From Lachnospiraceae bacterium (GTDB lineage: Bacteria > Bacillota > Clostridia > Lachnospirales > Lachnospiraceae), in NCBI GenBank assembly GCA_024698555.1, contig JAILRI010000046.1:1-40510 (forward strand): a stretch of 40,510 nucleotides of DNA. Reading direction: 5' to 3'. How positions within the stretch are numbered: position 1 is the stretch's first letter; every line of letters begins with the position of its first letter. Under the pieces are notes generated by a model, which was not told the DNA's origin, did not search any database, and saw nothing but the letters and a program-made list of their open reading frames with translations. Shown one piece after another: positions 25,370-35,084 of this stretch. A program made the translations under genes and the position numbers.

Positions 25370-27616
25370 ATGAAGAGATTTAAGTCAGTTCTTGCGATTG
25401 TACTGGCGCTGGCACTCGTTTTCTCAATGGCGGCATGTACAAAGAAGGCGGACGACACAGACAAGGGCAGCGATAAAGCTGCTGCTACAGCTACTCCGAA
25501 GCCTACGGCTACCACGGCTCCGGTATCGAGCGATGCAGAGCAGAAGCAGGACAACAGCGGCCAGGCCAATGCAACGACCAATGAGGAAGCAAAGGAACTG
25601 TCCTTTAAAGAAGGAACCGTGCTCCGCATGGCTACCGGTTACAACAGCACCAAGACAGGTCTGTTCTTTGACGCTGAAGTAGCCGGAGACGGCATTACTC
25701 TTGCTGATGGTAAAACCTACTATGCAGGCGACTTAAAGCCTACCTGGGTACGCCTTCAGGAAATCCTCGGAATGGTATTCGAGGATAAGTATCAGGGCAA
25801 TTCGGCAGCTAAGGAATTTGATTACTGGAAAGAGCAGCTTGACCAGGTTGATATGGTTGCCGGTTCGGCAGCTACCCTTTCAGAGTACGGCAATGCGGGA
25901 TATCTGGTAAATATTGCGGATTATCTTGATATGATGCCCAACTTTAAGGCTTATCTTGAAAGCAATTCGATCGTTCGCCTTTCCATTACGGGATCCACTA
26001 CAGGCGACAATAAGGGTGCTATCTATTTCTCACCTTATTTTGACGGTGCCGACGATATCGAGCGTATGCCTCTGATGAGAACGGATATGGCAGCAAAGCT
26101 CCTTGACGGTGACGGCGAATTTACGGCTGCATCATGCAAGAACCTGAACGCAGCGGTCTACACACCTTATATGCCTGAATCCGGCAAGATCAGCATTGAT
26201 GTAGTAAAGGCTGACGGATCGGGTGTTGAGAAGATCACCAAGGATTACGACGCGGCAGGCAATATCATCAAGAATATGAACGACGCGCTTGCAGCAGGAA
26301 CAGTGAGCGGTGTGGATGCTGTCAATATGCTTCGTAATTATATCGATACAGCTTATAACGGATATTACGGAACTACCCGTTCGAATCTGTTCTGCGGACA
26401 GAACGCGGCATGGGACGCAGATGAGCTTGTAGCTCTCCTGCGCTGTGTAGTTGCCAACCCCCAGACTCTTAACGGAACAGATACCATTCAGGGTATGTTC
26501 TCCCGTGAGGACAGCAACCTTCAGCGTCAGATAGACCTTTTCAGATTTGCCGGACATCTCTTCGGCGTAAGAGGTCTTGAGTCCAGACAGGATTACCTCT
26601 ATCTTGACTGTGACGGCAACCTTCACGACGGACGTCAGGAAGAAGCTACCTATATAGCTATCGACAGGATGAACGCACTTGTACGCGAAGGTCTTATTTC
26701 CGAATCCTATGTAAACGCATCGGAAGAGAGCTCCGCTACCATGCTCGAAAATGATCTCGGATTTGTAAGCTACGATTACAACCAGACCCAGACCGTTATG
26801 AACGCTACCAAGCTCCAGGCAGACCAGGGTGAAAAGTATATGGCAGTTATGGTTCCTGTAGCCCGCTGGTATGACGGAACAGATCCTAACGGTGTATATA
26901 TGAGATTTACCGAATCATGGCGTTCGGTAAAGACTGACGGCTGGGCCATTTCCAAGTCAGGTGTGGGAGATGATCAGGACAAGCTCTGCGCAGCCTTAAA
27001 GCTCATAGACTACGCATACAGCAAAGACGGCATGATCCTTATGTCCTACGGACCTTCTGAGTTTATAAAGACCAATTCGGACGGCTCTTATGTGACCTTC
27101 AACTTCAACGGCAACGAAATGCCTGTTATCGCTGATGCCACATATGCTGAGCTGTGGGAGAAGGCATCAGGTAACTACACCAATTACGCCCGTTTCTATC
27201 TCGGATCGACCTTAAGCTTTGTAAAGAGCCAGGCGTTTGAGTATCAGTGTACACATGAAGTCGGCAAGGAAGGCGCAGGATATATTTCAAACGCTATCGG
27301 ATTTGGAACCATCAAGCATCCGGTACTCGCCGTAGCAGCCAATCCCTGGTATACTTCGATCCCTACAGTATTGCCCAATACTACTGTAGAGAACGAAACG
27401 CTTGCTACCTATACCGATCTGACCCAGAATTTCTCCGGCACGAAGGGCGGCTACAATCTCCTTGTTGACATTATCCAGCACGGTTATTCGGGCGAAGGCC
27501 TGTCTTCAAGAGGTGAGGTTCTCAGTTCGGTATCCGGCAGCTGGAACGGTGCCCAGTATCTGCTTCTCAAGCAGCAGGCATGGAAGAGGCTTCTTGATTT
27601 CTATAACGGAAACTGA
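25370..27616 (+). CDS. Large extracellular solute-binding lipoprotein (carbohydrate ABC transporter)
   Basis: RBS aggagga; lipobox ALVFSMAAC; Thr/Ala/Pro linker ATATPKPTATTAPV; 748 aa mature-type SBP next to LplB/YtcP-type permeases. Confidence 0.9.
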   Translation: MKRFKSVLAIVLALALVFSMAACTKKADDTDKGSDKAAATATPKPTATTAPVSSDAEQKQDNSGQANATTNEEAKELSFKEGTVLRMATGYNSTKTGLFFDAEVAGDGITLADGKTYYAGDLKPTWVRLQEILGMVFEDKYQGNSAAKEFDYWKEQLDQVDMVAGSAATLSEYGNAGYLVNIADYLDMMPNFKAYLESNSIVRLSITGSTTGDNKGAIYFSPYFDGADDIERMPLMRTDMAAKLLDGDGEFTAASCKNLNAAVYTPYMPESGKISIDVVKADGSGVEKITKDYDAAGNIIKNMNDALAAGTVSGVDAVNMLRNYIDTAYNGYYGTTRSNLFCGQNAAWDADELVALLRCVVANPQTLNGTDTIQGMFSREDSNLQRQIDLFRFAGHLFGVRGLESRQDYLYLDCDGNLHDGRQEEATYIAIDRMNALVREGLISESYVNASEESSATMLENDLGFVSYDYNQTQTVMNATKLQADQGEKYMAVMVPVARWYDGTDPNGVYMRFTESWRSVKTDGWAISKSGVGDDQDKLCAALKLIDYAYSKDGMILMSYGPSEFIKTNSDGSYVTFNFNGNEMPVIADATYAELWEKASGNYTNYARFYLGSTLSFVKSQAFEYQCTHEVGKEGAGYISNAIGFGTIKHPVLAVAANPWYTSIPTVLPNTTVENETLATYTDLTQNFSGTKGGYNLLVDIIQHGYSGEGLSSRGEVLSSVSGSWNGAQYLLLKQQAWKRLLDFYNGN

Positions 27617-27669
27617 TGCGGTATGTAATTATTCTTTAATGAAATCATATTTCGGTTTCAGATGTGCAG

Positions 27670-27695
27670 GGCATGGGAACTTTGCTTCCCATGCC
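27670..27695 (+). terminator. Intercistronic hairpin after the SBP gene (attenuator/stabiliser candidate)
   Basis: ggcatgggaa / ttcccatgcc 10-bp perfect stem, 6-nt loop, no T-run. Confidence 0.5.
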
Positions 27696-27734
27696 GTTGC
27701 ATAAACTATAGCGAACGATATAATAAATCTGTTT

Positions 27735-27764
27735 TTGCGATGATAAATGCTAAAGTGATATTAT
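27735..27764 (+). promoter_or_regulatory. Possible internal promoter downstream of the SBP gene
   Basis: TTGCGA (27735-27740), 18 nt, TATTAT (27759-27764). Confidence 0.3.
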
Positions 27765-27794
27765 TCGTTATATTCGGGATTTTGGAGGTACCTG

Positions 27795-28394
27795 ATGTAT
27801 AAAGCACAGATGAAATTCCAGAAGATAGTCTGTTATGTGGCGCTGATCGCGAGCGCTCTGGTTTTCGTTTATTCATTGGGACTGATGACGGATCTTTATG
27901 ACAGCCTGTATCAGATGATGCCTGATCCGGCAGATGCCTCCTCTGACTATGTTGAAGGCGCGCGTATTTTTTACGATATGCAGGATTTTAACCGTGCTCT
28001 GACGAGAGCGGGTATCATACTTATATTGCTTGCGGTTTTTATTCTGATCATGAACACTCATATACGCAGGCGCTATTATGCAGGCAATTATGTAGCTGCC
28101 TGCCTGTTTACGGCTGCCGGTATCGGATTTTCGATATGGGCGCTTAAAAATCTGGCAGCATATAAAGAACAGTTTCTGACCACAATAGATTTTGAAATGC
28201 TCGCTTTCTGGGCTGAAATCTGGAATTCCACTTATACCGAGTCTACCTTCTGGTTTGATATCGGAAAGGCTGTATTTGGGATTCTGCTTATATCCGTATG
28301 CCTGATAGTGGTCAACATGATCTGGAAAATAAGTGTGACAAAGGCAGAGAAGAACTTGATCGATCAAGGGAAAGGAGCCCGTGTAAATGGATGA
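27795..28394 (+). CDS. Membrane protein of unknown function, transporter-linked
   Basis: 199 aa, multiple TM helices; ggaggt RBS; overlaps the next ORF by 8 nt. Confidence 0.75.
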   Translation: MYKAQMKFQKIVCYVALIASALVFVYSLGLMTDLYDSLYQMMPDPADASSDYVEGARIFYDMQDFNRALTRAGIILILLAVFILIMNTHIRRRYYAGNYVAACLFTAAGIGFSIWALKNLAAYKEQFLTTIDFEMLAFWAEIWNSTYTESTFWFDIGKAVFGILLISVCLIVVNMIWKISVTKAEKNLIDQGKGARVNG

Positions 28395-28869
28395 GAAGCA
28401 GATAAAAAAGGATATCCTGAGGTATACCAAGAACTCATTATCATCGGGGCTTACATATCTTGCGATCCTTTTCAATGTTTTGTTCTTTGTCAATATATAT
28501 AGATCGGATGTCGGAAATTATTATTATACCTGGCTGACAGGTGTTTCCATTATTTACAACCTGCTGTTTATGCTGACCGCTTTTCTTTGCTCCGAAGGAG
28601 TAAAAAAGTATCATTTCGGATATTCGGTGACACTGCTCGTTATAGGGGCGCTCCAGTACGTAAGGATATTCGTGATACCTAAAAAAGCTTCGCAGGCAGT
28701 GATCAATATTGGCGGGGTCGAAGAAGCGGTAATGAAGGCTTCACAGTACAGGTCAGCGGTGGCTTTTCTGATCGTATCGGGGTGCTTATGTATCATTGCC
28801 GGTGTGATCGGGATGATCAAAAGCAGCAGTTTGAAAAGCTATGAAGCCGAACTGGCCAAAAACAGATAA
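28387..28869 (+). CDS. Membrane protein of unknown function, transporter-linked
   Basis: 160 aa, about 4 TM helices; overlaps the previous gene. Confidence 0.75.
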   Translation: MDEKQIKKDILRYTKNSLSSGLTYLAILFNVLFFVNIYRSDVGNYYYTWLTGVSIIYNLLFMLTAFLCSEGVKKYHFGYSVTLLVIGALQYVRIFVIPKKASQAVINIGGVEEAVMKASQYRSAVAFLIVSGCLCIIAGVIGMIKSSSLKSYEAELAKNR

Positions 28870-28883
28870 CGAAAGGGATAGAC

Positions 28884-29993
28884 ATGGCAAATTTGCAACT
28901 GCAGCATTTGGACAAGATATATCCAAACAATGTTCAGGCAGTATATGATTTCAACCTTGATATAAAGGATGGGGAATTGATAGTGCTGGTCGGGCCTTCC
29001 GGGTGCGGCAAGTCTACGACATTGCGTATGGTTGCCGGTCTGGAGGATATTTCAGCCGGCAAGCTGTTTATTGATGGCAGGGATATTACCACCATGCCTC
29101 CCAAAGATCGCGATATAGCCATGGTATTTCAGAATTATGCTCTGTACGGGCATATGACGGTATATGAAAACATGGCGTTTTCTCTGGTACTGCGCAAAGA
29201 AAACAAAAACGTCATTCATCAGAAAGTACTTGCTGCCGCGGAAATACTCGGACTTACGGATCAATTGAACAAAAAGCCGGCTCAGCTGTCAGGAGGACAG
29301 CGGCAGCGTGTGGCTATGGGACGGGCGATCGTGCGTACCCCCAAAGTATTTCTTTTCGATGAGCCGCTGTCCAATCTTGACGCGAAATTAAGAGGCGCGA
29401 CCAGACGTGAAATACTGCTTTTACACAAAAAACTGAAAGCAACGATGATATACGTTACGCACGATCAGACCGAGGCGCTTACGCTGGCCGACAGGATCGT
29501 CTGCATGTCTATGGGATATGTGCAGCAGATAGGGACTCCGCTCGAGCTTTATGATACTCCCGCCAATCTTTTCGTTGCCAGTTTCATAGGACTGCCGCCC
29601 ATGAACTTTTTTGAAGGCAGGATACAGAATGGAAGTTTTAAGTGCGATGATTTCAGCATTAAAGCGGACGGAAGGTATGTCGAAATACTCAGACCTTATG
29701 AAGGAAAAGCAGTAGTGCTGGGAGTGCGCCCCGAGAATGTTGTTTCGATCGACGGTGATACCGAAGCCGGGAATGATAAGGAAACTGTCGAAATAGAGGG
29801 CGGTGCCGTAAAAGTTCGTATCAGTCTCAATGAGAATCTGGGACAGACTACACTGGTTCACGGGACAACAGGCAAGAACAGGATAGTATGTAAGTTCCGT
29901 GAATGGTGTGACTATAAAGCAGGTGATGAAGTAAGGGTGTCGTTTGACCGCGTCCATTTCTTTGACAAAGAAACTACGAATGCCATCAGATAA
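28884..29993 (+). CDS. Sugar ABC transporter ATPase, MsmX/UgpC-type (copy 1)
   Basis: GPSGCGKSTTLRMVAGLE, LSGGQRQRVAMGRAI, VFLFDEPLSNLDAKLR, IYVTHDQTEAL plus C-terminal regulatory (TOBE-type) domain. Confidence 0.95.
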   Translation: MANLQLQHLDKIYPNNVQAVYDFNLDIKDGELIVLVGPSGCGKSTTLRMVAGLEDISAGKLFIDGRDITTMPPKDRDIAMVFQNYALYGHMTVYENMAFSLVLRKENKNVIHQKVLAAAEILGLTDQLNKKPAQLSGGQRQRVAMGRAIVRTPKVFLFDEPLSNLDAKLRGATRREILLLHKKLKATMIYVTHDQTEALTLADRIVCMSMGYVQQIGTPLELYDTPANLFVASFIGLPPMNFFEGRIQNGSFKCDDFSIKADGRYVEILRPYEGKAVVLGVRPENVVSIDGDTEAGNDKETVEIEGGAVKVRISLNENLGQTTLVHGTTGKNRIVCKFREWCDYKAGDEVRVSFDRVHFFDKETTNAIR

Positions 29994-30011
29994 AGGAGGT
30001 TGGCCTGTAAG

Positions 30012-30548
30012 ATGAAAGAGTCGTTTCGTAAAATGCTGGTATCCTTAAAAAGGAAACCTCAGATCATTCCCGGGATAGCTCTTGCTGCGGCTTTTCTGGT
30101 ATATTCCCTGAATCTGACCAAAATCTCGGACACTACAGCCAAGATACAAGGGAAAAATATGGGGCTCTGCGGATTTGTGACCATGCTTTTTTCTATCCTT
30201 GTATTTGTCTGTTTCCTGAATGCTTTTCCCAAGCGCAGGAAAGCCAATGTTCCCATGCTGGCCCTGATGTACGCGATCTTTGCGATCATCATAACCGCAG
30301 ATATATTCTACCATCTGAGAATATCGGAAGCGATGGCAAAGGAGGAGTTCCAGAGGGTTTTGAGCGAAAGCCCTTATATATACGCAGCGGATAGAATAGT
30401 AATTTTACATATTATCATGATAGTGGCAGTTGCATTGCTGACAGCCCTGCTTCCCGTATACGGCCGGCTTCTGAAGAAGATCAATACTTCGATAGATGTT
30501 GAAGGCTATGGCAAGTTGGACGAGATCGACATTTCCGGAGAGGACTAA
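30012..30548 (+). CDS. Membrane protein of unknown function, transporter-linked
   Basis: About 178 aa, roughly 4 TM helices; ATG 30012 preferred with aaaggagg upstream. Confidence 0.7.
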   Translation: MKESFRKMLVSLKRKPQIIPGIALAAAFLVYSLNLTKISDTTAKIQGKNMGLCGFVTMLFSILVFVCFLNAFPKRRKANVPMLALMYAIFAIIITADIFYHLRISEAMAKEEFQRVLSESPYIYAADRIVILHIIMIVAVALLTALLPVYGRLLKKINTSIDVEGYGKLDEIDISGED

Positions 30549-30554
30549 AAGCTG

Positions 30555-31172
30555 ATGGCCAAGAGGAATAGTGATCATGATCCGTATTCATTGAAGCACG
30601 ACGCGGTAGACAGACTGGTCAATGCCTCTGAGGAAACTTCACCCGAGGTATCGGATGAAGAGATAGCACGCGTAAGCGGGAGAAAACGCTTTCGTATACC
30701 AAATCTGATCAAGGTGTTGTTTATCAAATACTGGTTTTTCGGAGCGACATGTTTTTTCTTTTATCTCGGTCTGGGAATGTATGTCACCGGATTTTACGAT
30801 ATGATGTTGATCATGATGGCAGCCGGCGGGGTGGTTACCGATCTGCTGACCAATAAGCTGATCCGCTTCATAGAACCGTCTGAGGGTGCCAATGATAAAT
30901 ATCTGTTTGTGAGAACACGTAAATATTGGTCCTTTATTCTTAATATTCTTTATTCAGCTGTAGTTGTATACATCATATATTACATCTACAATCTGATCAA
31001 TCTGGCGCTGCTTACGGCGTTTGGAGAGGAAACCCGGCTTTTGGCTGTCGGACCGCTCCTTTACGGACTGTTTGGTCTGGCGGCGGATATGCTTCTGGTG
31101 GGAGCGAGAAACCTGTTTGGCAGGATATTGCGGGATGCGATGTCATCTGCCCGGAAAAACGATTTACGTTAG
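30555..31172 (+). CDS. Membrane protein of unknown function with charged N-terminus
   Basis: 205 aa; soluble ~50-aa N-terminus then several TM helices. Confidence 0.7.
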   Translation: MAKRNSDHDPYSLKHDAVDRLVNASEETSPEVSDEEIARVSGRKRFRIPNLIKVLFIKYWFFGATCFFFYLGLGMYVTGFYDMMLIMMAAGGVVTDLLTNKLIRFIEPSEGANDKYLFVRTRKYWSFILNILYSAVVVYIIYYIYNLINLALLTAFGEETRLLAVGPLLYGLFGLAADMLLVGARNLFGRILRDAMSSARKNDLR

Positions 31173-31181
31173 GAGAACAAC

Positions 31182-32279
31182 ATGGCCTATCTTACTTTGA
31201 AAGATATCAATAAAATTTACCCCAACGGGTTTCATGCGGTACATAATTTCAATCTGGACATAGAGCGGGGCGAATTTATTGTTTTTGTCGGACCTTCGGG
31301 CTGCGGTAAATCCACTACTCTGCGTATGATCGCCGGACTTGAGAATATCTCTAAGGGCGATTTTATGATCGACGGCAGGCGTGTAAATGAACTGGGACCG
31401 AGGGAGCGCGAGGTTGCCATGGTCTTTCAGAGTTATGCGCTCTATCCGCATATGTCTGTTTATGACAATATGAGCTTTGGTCTCTCGCTACAGGGTGTTG
31501 ACGAAGACGTGATAGAGGAAAAGGTGCTGGCTACCGCCAAGGTTCTGGGGCTTACCGATTATCTGGACAGAAAGCCCAGAGAGCTTTCCGGAGGACAAAG
31601 ACAGCGTGTGGCAGTCGGAAGAGCGATCATCCGCAAGGTAGGCATTTTTTTGATGGACGAACCGCTTTCGAATCTTGATGCCAAGCAGCGTGTCACCATG
31701 CGTTCCGAAATAACCCAGATACACAGGGAGACAGGTGCCACGACGATATATGTTACTCATGACCAGACAGAAGCAATGACGATGGCCGACAGGATCGTGG
31801 TCATGAAGGATGGATATATTCAGCAGGTAGGGAAACCTTATGATCTGTATTTCAATCCGGTAAATATGTTTGTCGCGGGATTTATCGGTGAACCGCCTAT
31901 GAATTTCATTAAGGCCCGGGTGAAGGACGGCCGGTTTGAGGTGGGATCCAATACGGTCATCTTGACTGATTTTGCAGATAAAGCGGTAGCAGACAGATTT
32001 GAGGGCAGGACAGTCGTGTTCGGGTTCAGACCGGAACACGCGGTTCTGGTGGGAGATAAAGCTCCGGCTGACAGCATCACGTTAAAATGTAAAGTTGAGC
32101 TGACAGAGCTGCTGGGTGATAATACCAACGTGTATGTCGATATAGAAGGGATCAGCGCAATACTGAAGATAGATCCGCATGATACGCCTGAAATGGACAG
32201 TGAGATCTGTTTCGCGGTACCGTACGGTCATATTTACCTGTTTGATGATGAGACTGAACAGCGTGTAGAACTTCACTGA
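31182..32279 (+). CDS. Sugar ABC transporter ATPase, MsmX/UgpC-type (copy 2)
   Basis: GPSGCGKSTTLRMIAGLE, LSGGQRQRVAVGRAI, IFLMDEPLSNLDAKQR, IYVTHDQTEAM, C-terminal TOBE-type domain. Confidence 0.95.
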   Translation: MAYLTLKDINKIYPNGFHAVHNFNLDIERGEFIVFVGPSGCGKSTTLRMIAGLENISKGDFMIDGRRVNELGPREREVAMVFQSYALYPHMSVYDNMSFGLSLQGVDEDVIEEKVLATAKVLGLTDYLDRKPRELSGGQRQRVAVGRAIIRKVGIFLMDEPLSNLDAKQRVTMRSEITQIHRETGATTIYVTHDQTEAMTMADRIVVMKDGYIQQVGKPYDLYFNPVNMFVAGFIGEPPMNFIKARVKDGRFEVGSNTVILTDFADKAVADRFEGRTVVFGFRPEHAVLVGDKAPADSITLKCKVELTELLGDNTNVYVDIEGISAILKIDPHDTPEMDSEICFAVPYGHIYLFDDETEQRVELH

Positions 32280-32286
32280 AAGCTTT

Positions 32287-33291
32287 TTAAGTGGTCTGTC
32301 TTTTTACCAGCAGACCGGAAAAAATGGTCTTACTGGGGACTTCGTTGCCGTCAAGTACATTGACAACATTGGATACAAGCTGCTTGCACAGCAGTTCCAG
32401 ACGATTGTCGATCGATGTCAGTTCGGGCTCGCTGCTGACGGCAAGGATCGAGTTATTGTAGCCGATGACAGCAACATCTTCCGGACATTTGGCACCGATA
32501 CGGGTGAGAAATTTGACTGCGCCCAATGCCAGGGAGTCCTCGCTGGCTACTACGGCATCCATCTTAACACCCTGTCTGTGGAGCATTTTAAGACGTTCGG
32601 TTGCCTCAAGCAGCTCGGCAGAGGGCTCAAACTGCTTGCTGATATATTCCGTGATGCACTTGAGCCCGTGAGTCTTAACCGCATCCATATAGCCCGCAAG
32701 TTTTTTGGAGCCGCTGAAGGAGGTGGAATTGTAAACGTATACAATGTCACGCCTGCCTGAGAGTATCAGCTCCCGGGTTGCGGAATATGTAGCCTGATAA
32801 TCATCGCACATACAGCAGTAAACGTTATCAGCGGCATAATCGGCATTGAGTATCATAACAGGGTGTTTTTTGGCGGTTTCACGGATATAAGTGTTATCTT
32901 CGTCCTTTGATGCTACAAAATTGGAGCCGACCAGAATGATACTGTCCACCTTTTTTGACAGCAGGAGATTCATGTAATTGATCTTGTCAGCAAGAGCGTA
33001 GCCACAGCATGAAAGTATGCTGTCGTAACCTTTTTTCCGAAGGAACTGTTCCAGATAATATACGGCTTTGGCCAGATAAATGTCGGAAGAATCCGCGCAC
33101 ATGATACCTATGGTCTTGCTGGTATTCAGACCCAGACCTCTGGCAAAGGCATTTGGAGTATATGAACACTCGTTCATGACATCAAGCACCTTCTGCCTGG
33201 TCGCAGGACTTACCTTGTCACTGCCGTTAAGGACCCGTGACACAGTGGCGATGGAGACGCCGGCTTTTTTTGAAATATCGTATATAGTCAT
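32287..33291 (-). CDS. LacI family transcriptional regulator
   Basis: MTIYDISKKAGVSIATVSRVLNGSDKVSPATRQKVLDVMNECSYTPNAFARGLGLNTSKTIGIM; upstream 41 codons of the track ORF cover the promoter. Confidence 0.95.
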   Translation of the reverse strand: MTIYDISKKAGVSIATVSRVLNGSDKVSPATRQKVLDVMNECSYTPNAFARGLGLNTSKTIGIMCADSSDIYLAKAVYYLEQFLRKKGYDSILSCCGYALADKINYMNLLLSKKVDSIILVGSNFVASKDEDNTYIRETAKKHPVMILNADYAADNVYCCMCDDYQATYSATRELILSGRRDIVYVYNSTSFSGSKKLAGYMDAVKTHGLKCITEYISKQFEPSAELLEATERLKMLHRQGVKMDAVVASEDSLALGAVKFLTRIGAKCPEDVAVIGYNNSILAVSSEPELTSIDNRLELLCKQLVSNVVNVLDGNEVPSKTIFSGLLVKRQTT

Positions 33292-33359
33292 TGATGATAC
33301 CCCGGAATAGAATAAGTGGCAAATGAAAGAATGTAAGAATATCTGTAAATGCTTCCATG

Positions 33360-33373
33360 TGTAAGCGATTACA
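33360..33373. promoter_or_regulatory. LacI-family operator candidate at the regulator's own promoter
   Basis: TGTAAGCGATTACA, just downstream of the minus-strand promoter TTGCAT-17-TATAAT (33386-33414). Confidence 0.6.
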
Positions 33374-33385
33374 AGAACTATTCCG

Positions 33386-33414
33386 ATTATAAACCGAATC
33401 GGCTGAGAATGCAA
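33386..33414 (-). promoter_or_regulatory. Promoter of the lacI-type regulator
   Basis: On the minus strand TTGCAT, 17 nt, TATAAT. Confidence 0.6.
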
Positions 33415-33537
33415 GAAAAAATTAGGAAAAAACAGCTTGTGACACGTAAATATTTCTTGACGGGCTTGAAAAAATATTATAATATATTTACATTCACGGG
33501 GCGCTGTATATAAGGCTCCGAATTGTTTAACACAACA

Positions 33538-33551
33538 TGTAAGAGCTTACA
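33538..33551. promoter_or_regulatory. LacI-family operator candidate upstream of the uxaB-like gene
   Basis: TGTAAGAGCTTACA with perfect 6-bp arms; a TATAAT at 33478-33483 lies upstream. Confidence 0.5.
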
Positions 33552-33653
33552 TACTTATGAGGATATATGATCCCAATGAGCAGACGGTACTTTTACATCA
33601 GGGAAACACTGATTAAGGAATAGCGCTTTTTTATATTTGGAAGGAGAATGGTC

Positions 33654-35081
33654 ATGGAACAGATCAATGCAAAAATGTTTACTAAAAAGAAACGTGATAT
33701 CAAAGTTCTACAGTTCGGAGAAGGCAATTTCCTCAGGGCTTTTGTGGATTACATGATCGATATCATGAACGAGAGGGGAACCTTTGACGGCAATATAGTA
33801 CTGGTCAAGCCTATCGAATTCGGGAATCTGGACCAGTTTGGGAAGCAGGATTACAATTATACAGTGCTTCTGCGAGGCAAGACGGATGATGGCGAATATG
33901 TTGAAAAAAGAGTGATCACCTCCGTTGCGGACGCTGTCGATGCGTACGGCGAGTACGAGCGTTACGCCGATTACGCGAAGCTGCCTTCACTAAGATTTAT
34001 TGTATCAAACACTACCGAGGCGGGTATCGTTTATGATGAGAGCGATTCGATCACGATGTGCCCTCCCAAAAGCTATCCCGGCAAACTCACCAAGTTTTTA
34101 TTTGAACGTTTCACAGAGTTTGGCGGCGCTCCTGACAAGGGTCTGGTCATGCTTCCGGTGGAGCTCATAGACGATAACGGAATAATGCTTAAAAAATGTG
34201 TTATGTCACAGATAGCGAACTGGAATCTGTCCGATGAATTCAGAAAATGGGTGGATGAGTGCTGCGTATTCACCTCGACCTTGGTAGACCGTATAGTGAC
34301 CGGATATCCCCGCAATGACGCTGAAGATATCTGGAAGGAACTGGGATATGAGGACAGGCTGCTGGATACGGCTGAGCCGTTTGCGCTCTGGGTGATCGAG
34401 TCTGCAAAGGATATCAGCGATGAGCTTCCCCTTGTGAAAACCGGTCTGCCCGTCATTTTCACCGACAATCAGAAACCTTACAAACAGCGTAAAGTACGCA
34501 TCCTCAATGGGGCGCACACATCATTTGTACTCTACTCTTATCTGAGCGGTCATGATACAGTCCTGGAGTCAATGCAGGATCCTAAGATCGCAGGTTTCAT
34601 GCATGATACGATCTATAATGAGATCATACCGACCCTGGATCTGCCTAAGGAGGATCTGCTGGCGTTTGCTGACGCTGTAAGAAACCGTTTTGAGAATCCT
34701 TTCATCAGACATGAACTGCTTTCCATCGCGCTTAATTCTGTTTCCAAGTGGAGAGCAAGATGCCTTCCGAGTGTTATAGAGTACTACAACAGGTTTAAGA
34801 AGGTGCCGGAGAATCTTGCGTTTTCACTGGCTGCGCTCATCAAATTCTACAGCTCGGACGAACGTGCTGAGGGAGCCCTCGTAGGACACAGGGGCGACAA
34901 TACATATATGATCAGGGATGATGCGGCAGTACTTGATTTCTTTGCGGCGAACTGCAAGCTTCCCGCAAAAGATCTGGTCGATAAGTACGTGGAGTTTGAG
35001 AAGGACGCCTTTTCTAAGATGGATCCGAAGGGCTTGGAAGAATTTAAGGCTGTGGCAGCGGAAAAACTGGAGAAGATGTAA
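33654..35081 (+). CDS. uxaB: Tagaturonate reductase (mannitol dehydrogenase family)
   Basis: LQFGEGNFLRAFVDYMIDIMNERG, KPYKQRKVRILNGAHTSFV, FENPFIRHELLSIALNSVSKWRARCLPSV; RBS aaggag spaced 7 nt from ATG 33654. Confidence 0.9.
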   Translation: MEQINAKMFTKKKRDIKVLQFGEGNFLRAFVDYMIDIMNERGTFDGNIVLVKPIEFGNLDQFGKQDYNYTVLLRGKTDDGEYVEKRVITSVADAVDAYGEYERYADYAKLPSLRFIVSNTTEAGIVYDESDSITMCPPKSYPGKLTKFLFERFTEFGGAPDKGLVMLPVELIDDNGIMLKKCVMSQIANWNLSDEFRKWVDECCVFTSTLVDRIVTGYPRNDAEDIWKELGYEDRLLDTAEPFALWVIESAKDISDELPLVKTGLPVIFTDNQKPYKQRKVRILNGAHTSFVLYSYLSGHDTVLESMQDPKIAGFMHDTIYNEIIPTLDLPKEDLLAFADAVRNRFENPFIRHELLSIALNSVSKWRARCLPSVIEYYNRFKKVPENLAFSLAALIKFYSSDERAEGALVGHRGDNTYMIRDDAAVLDFFAANCKLPAKDLVDKYVEFEKDAFSKMDPKGLEEFKAVAAEKLEKM

Positions 35082-35084
35082 CCT

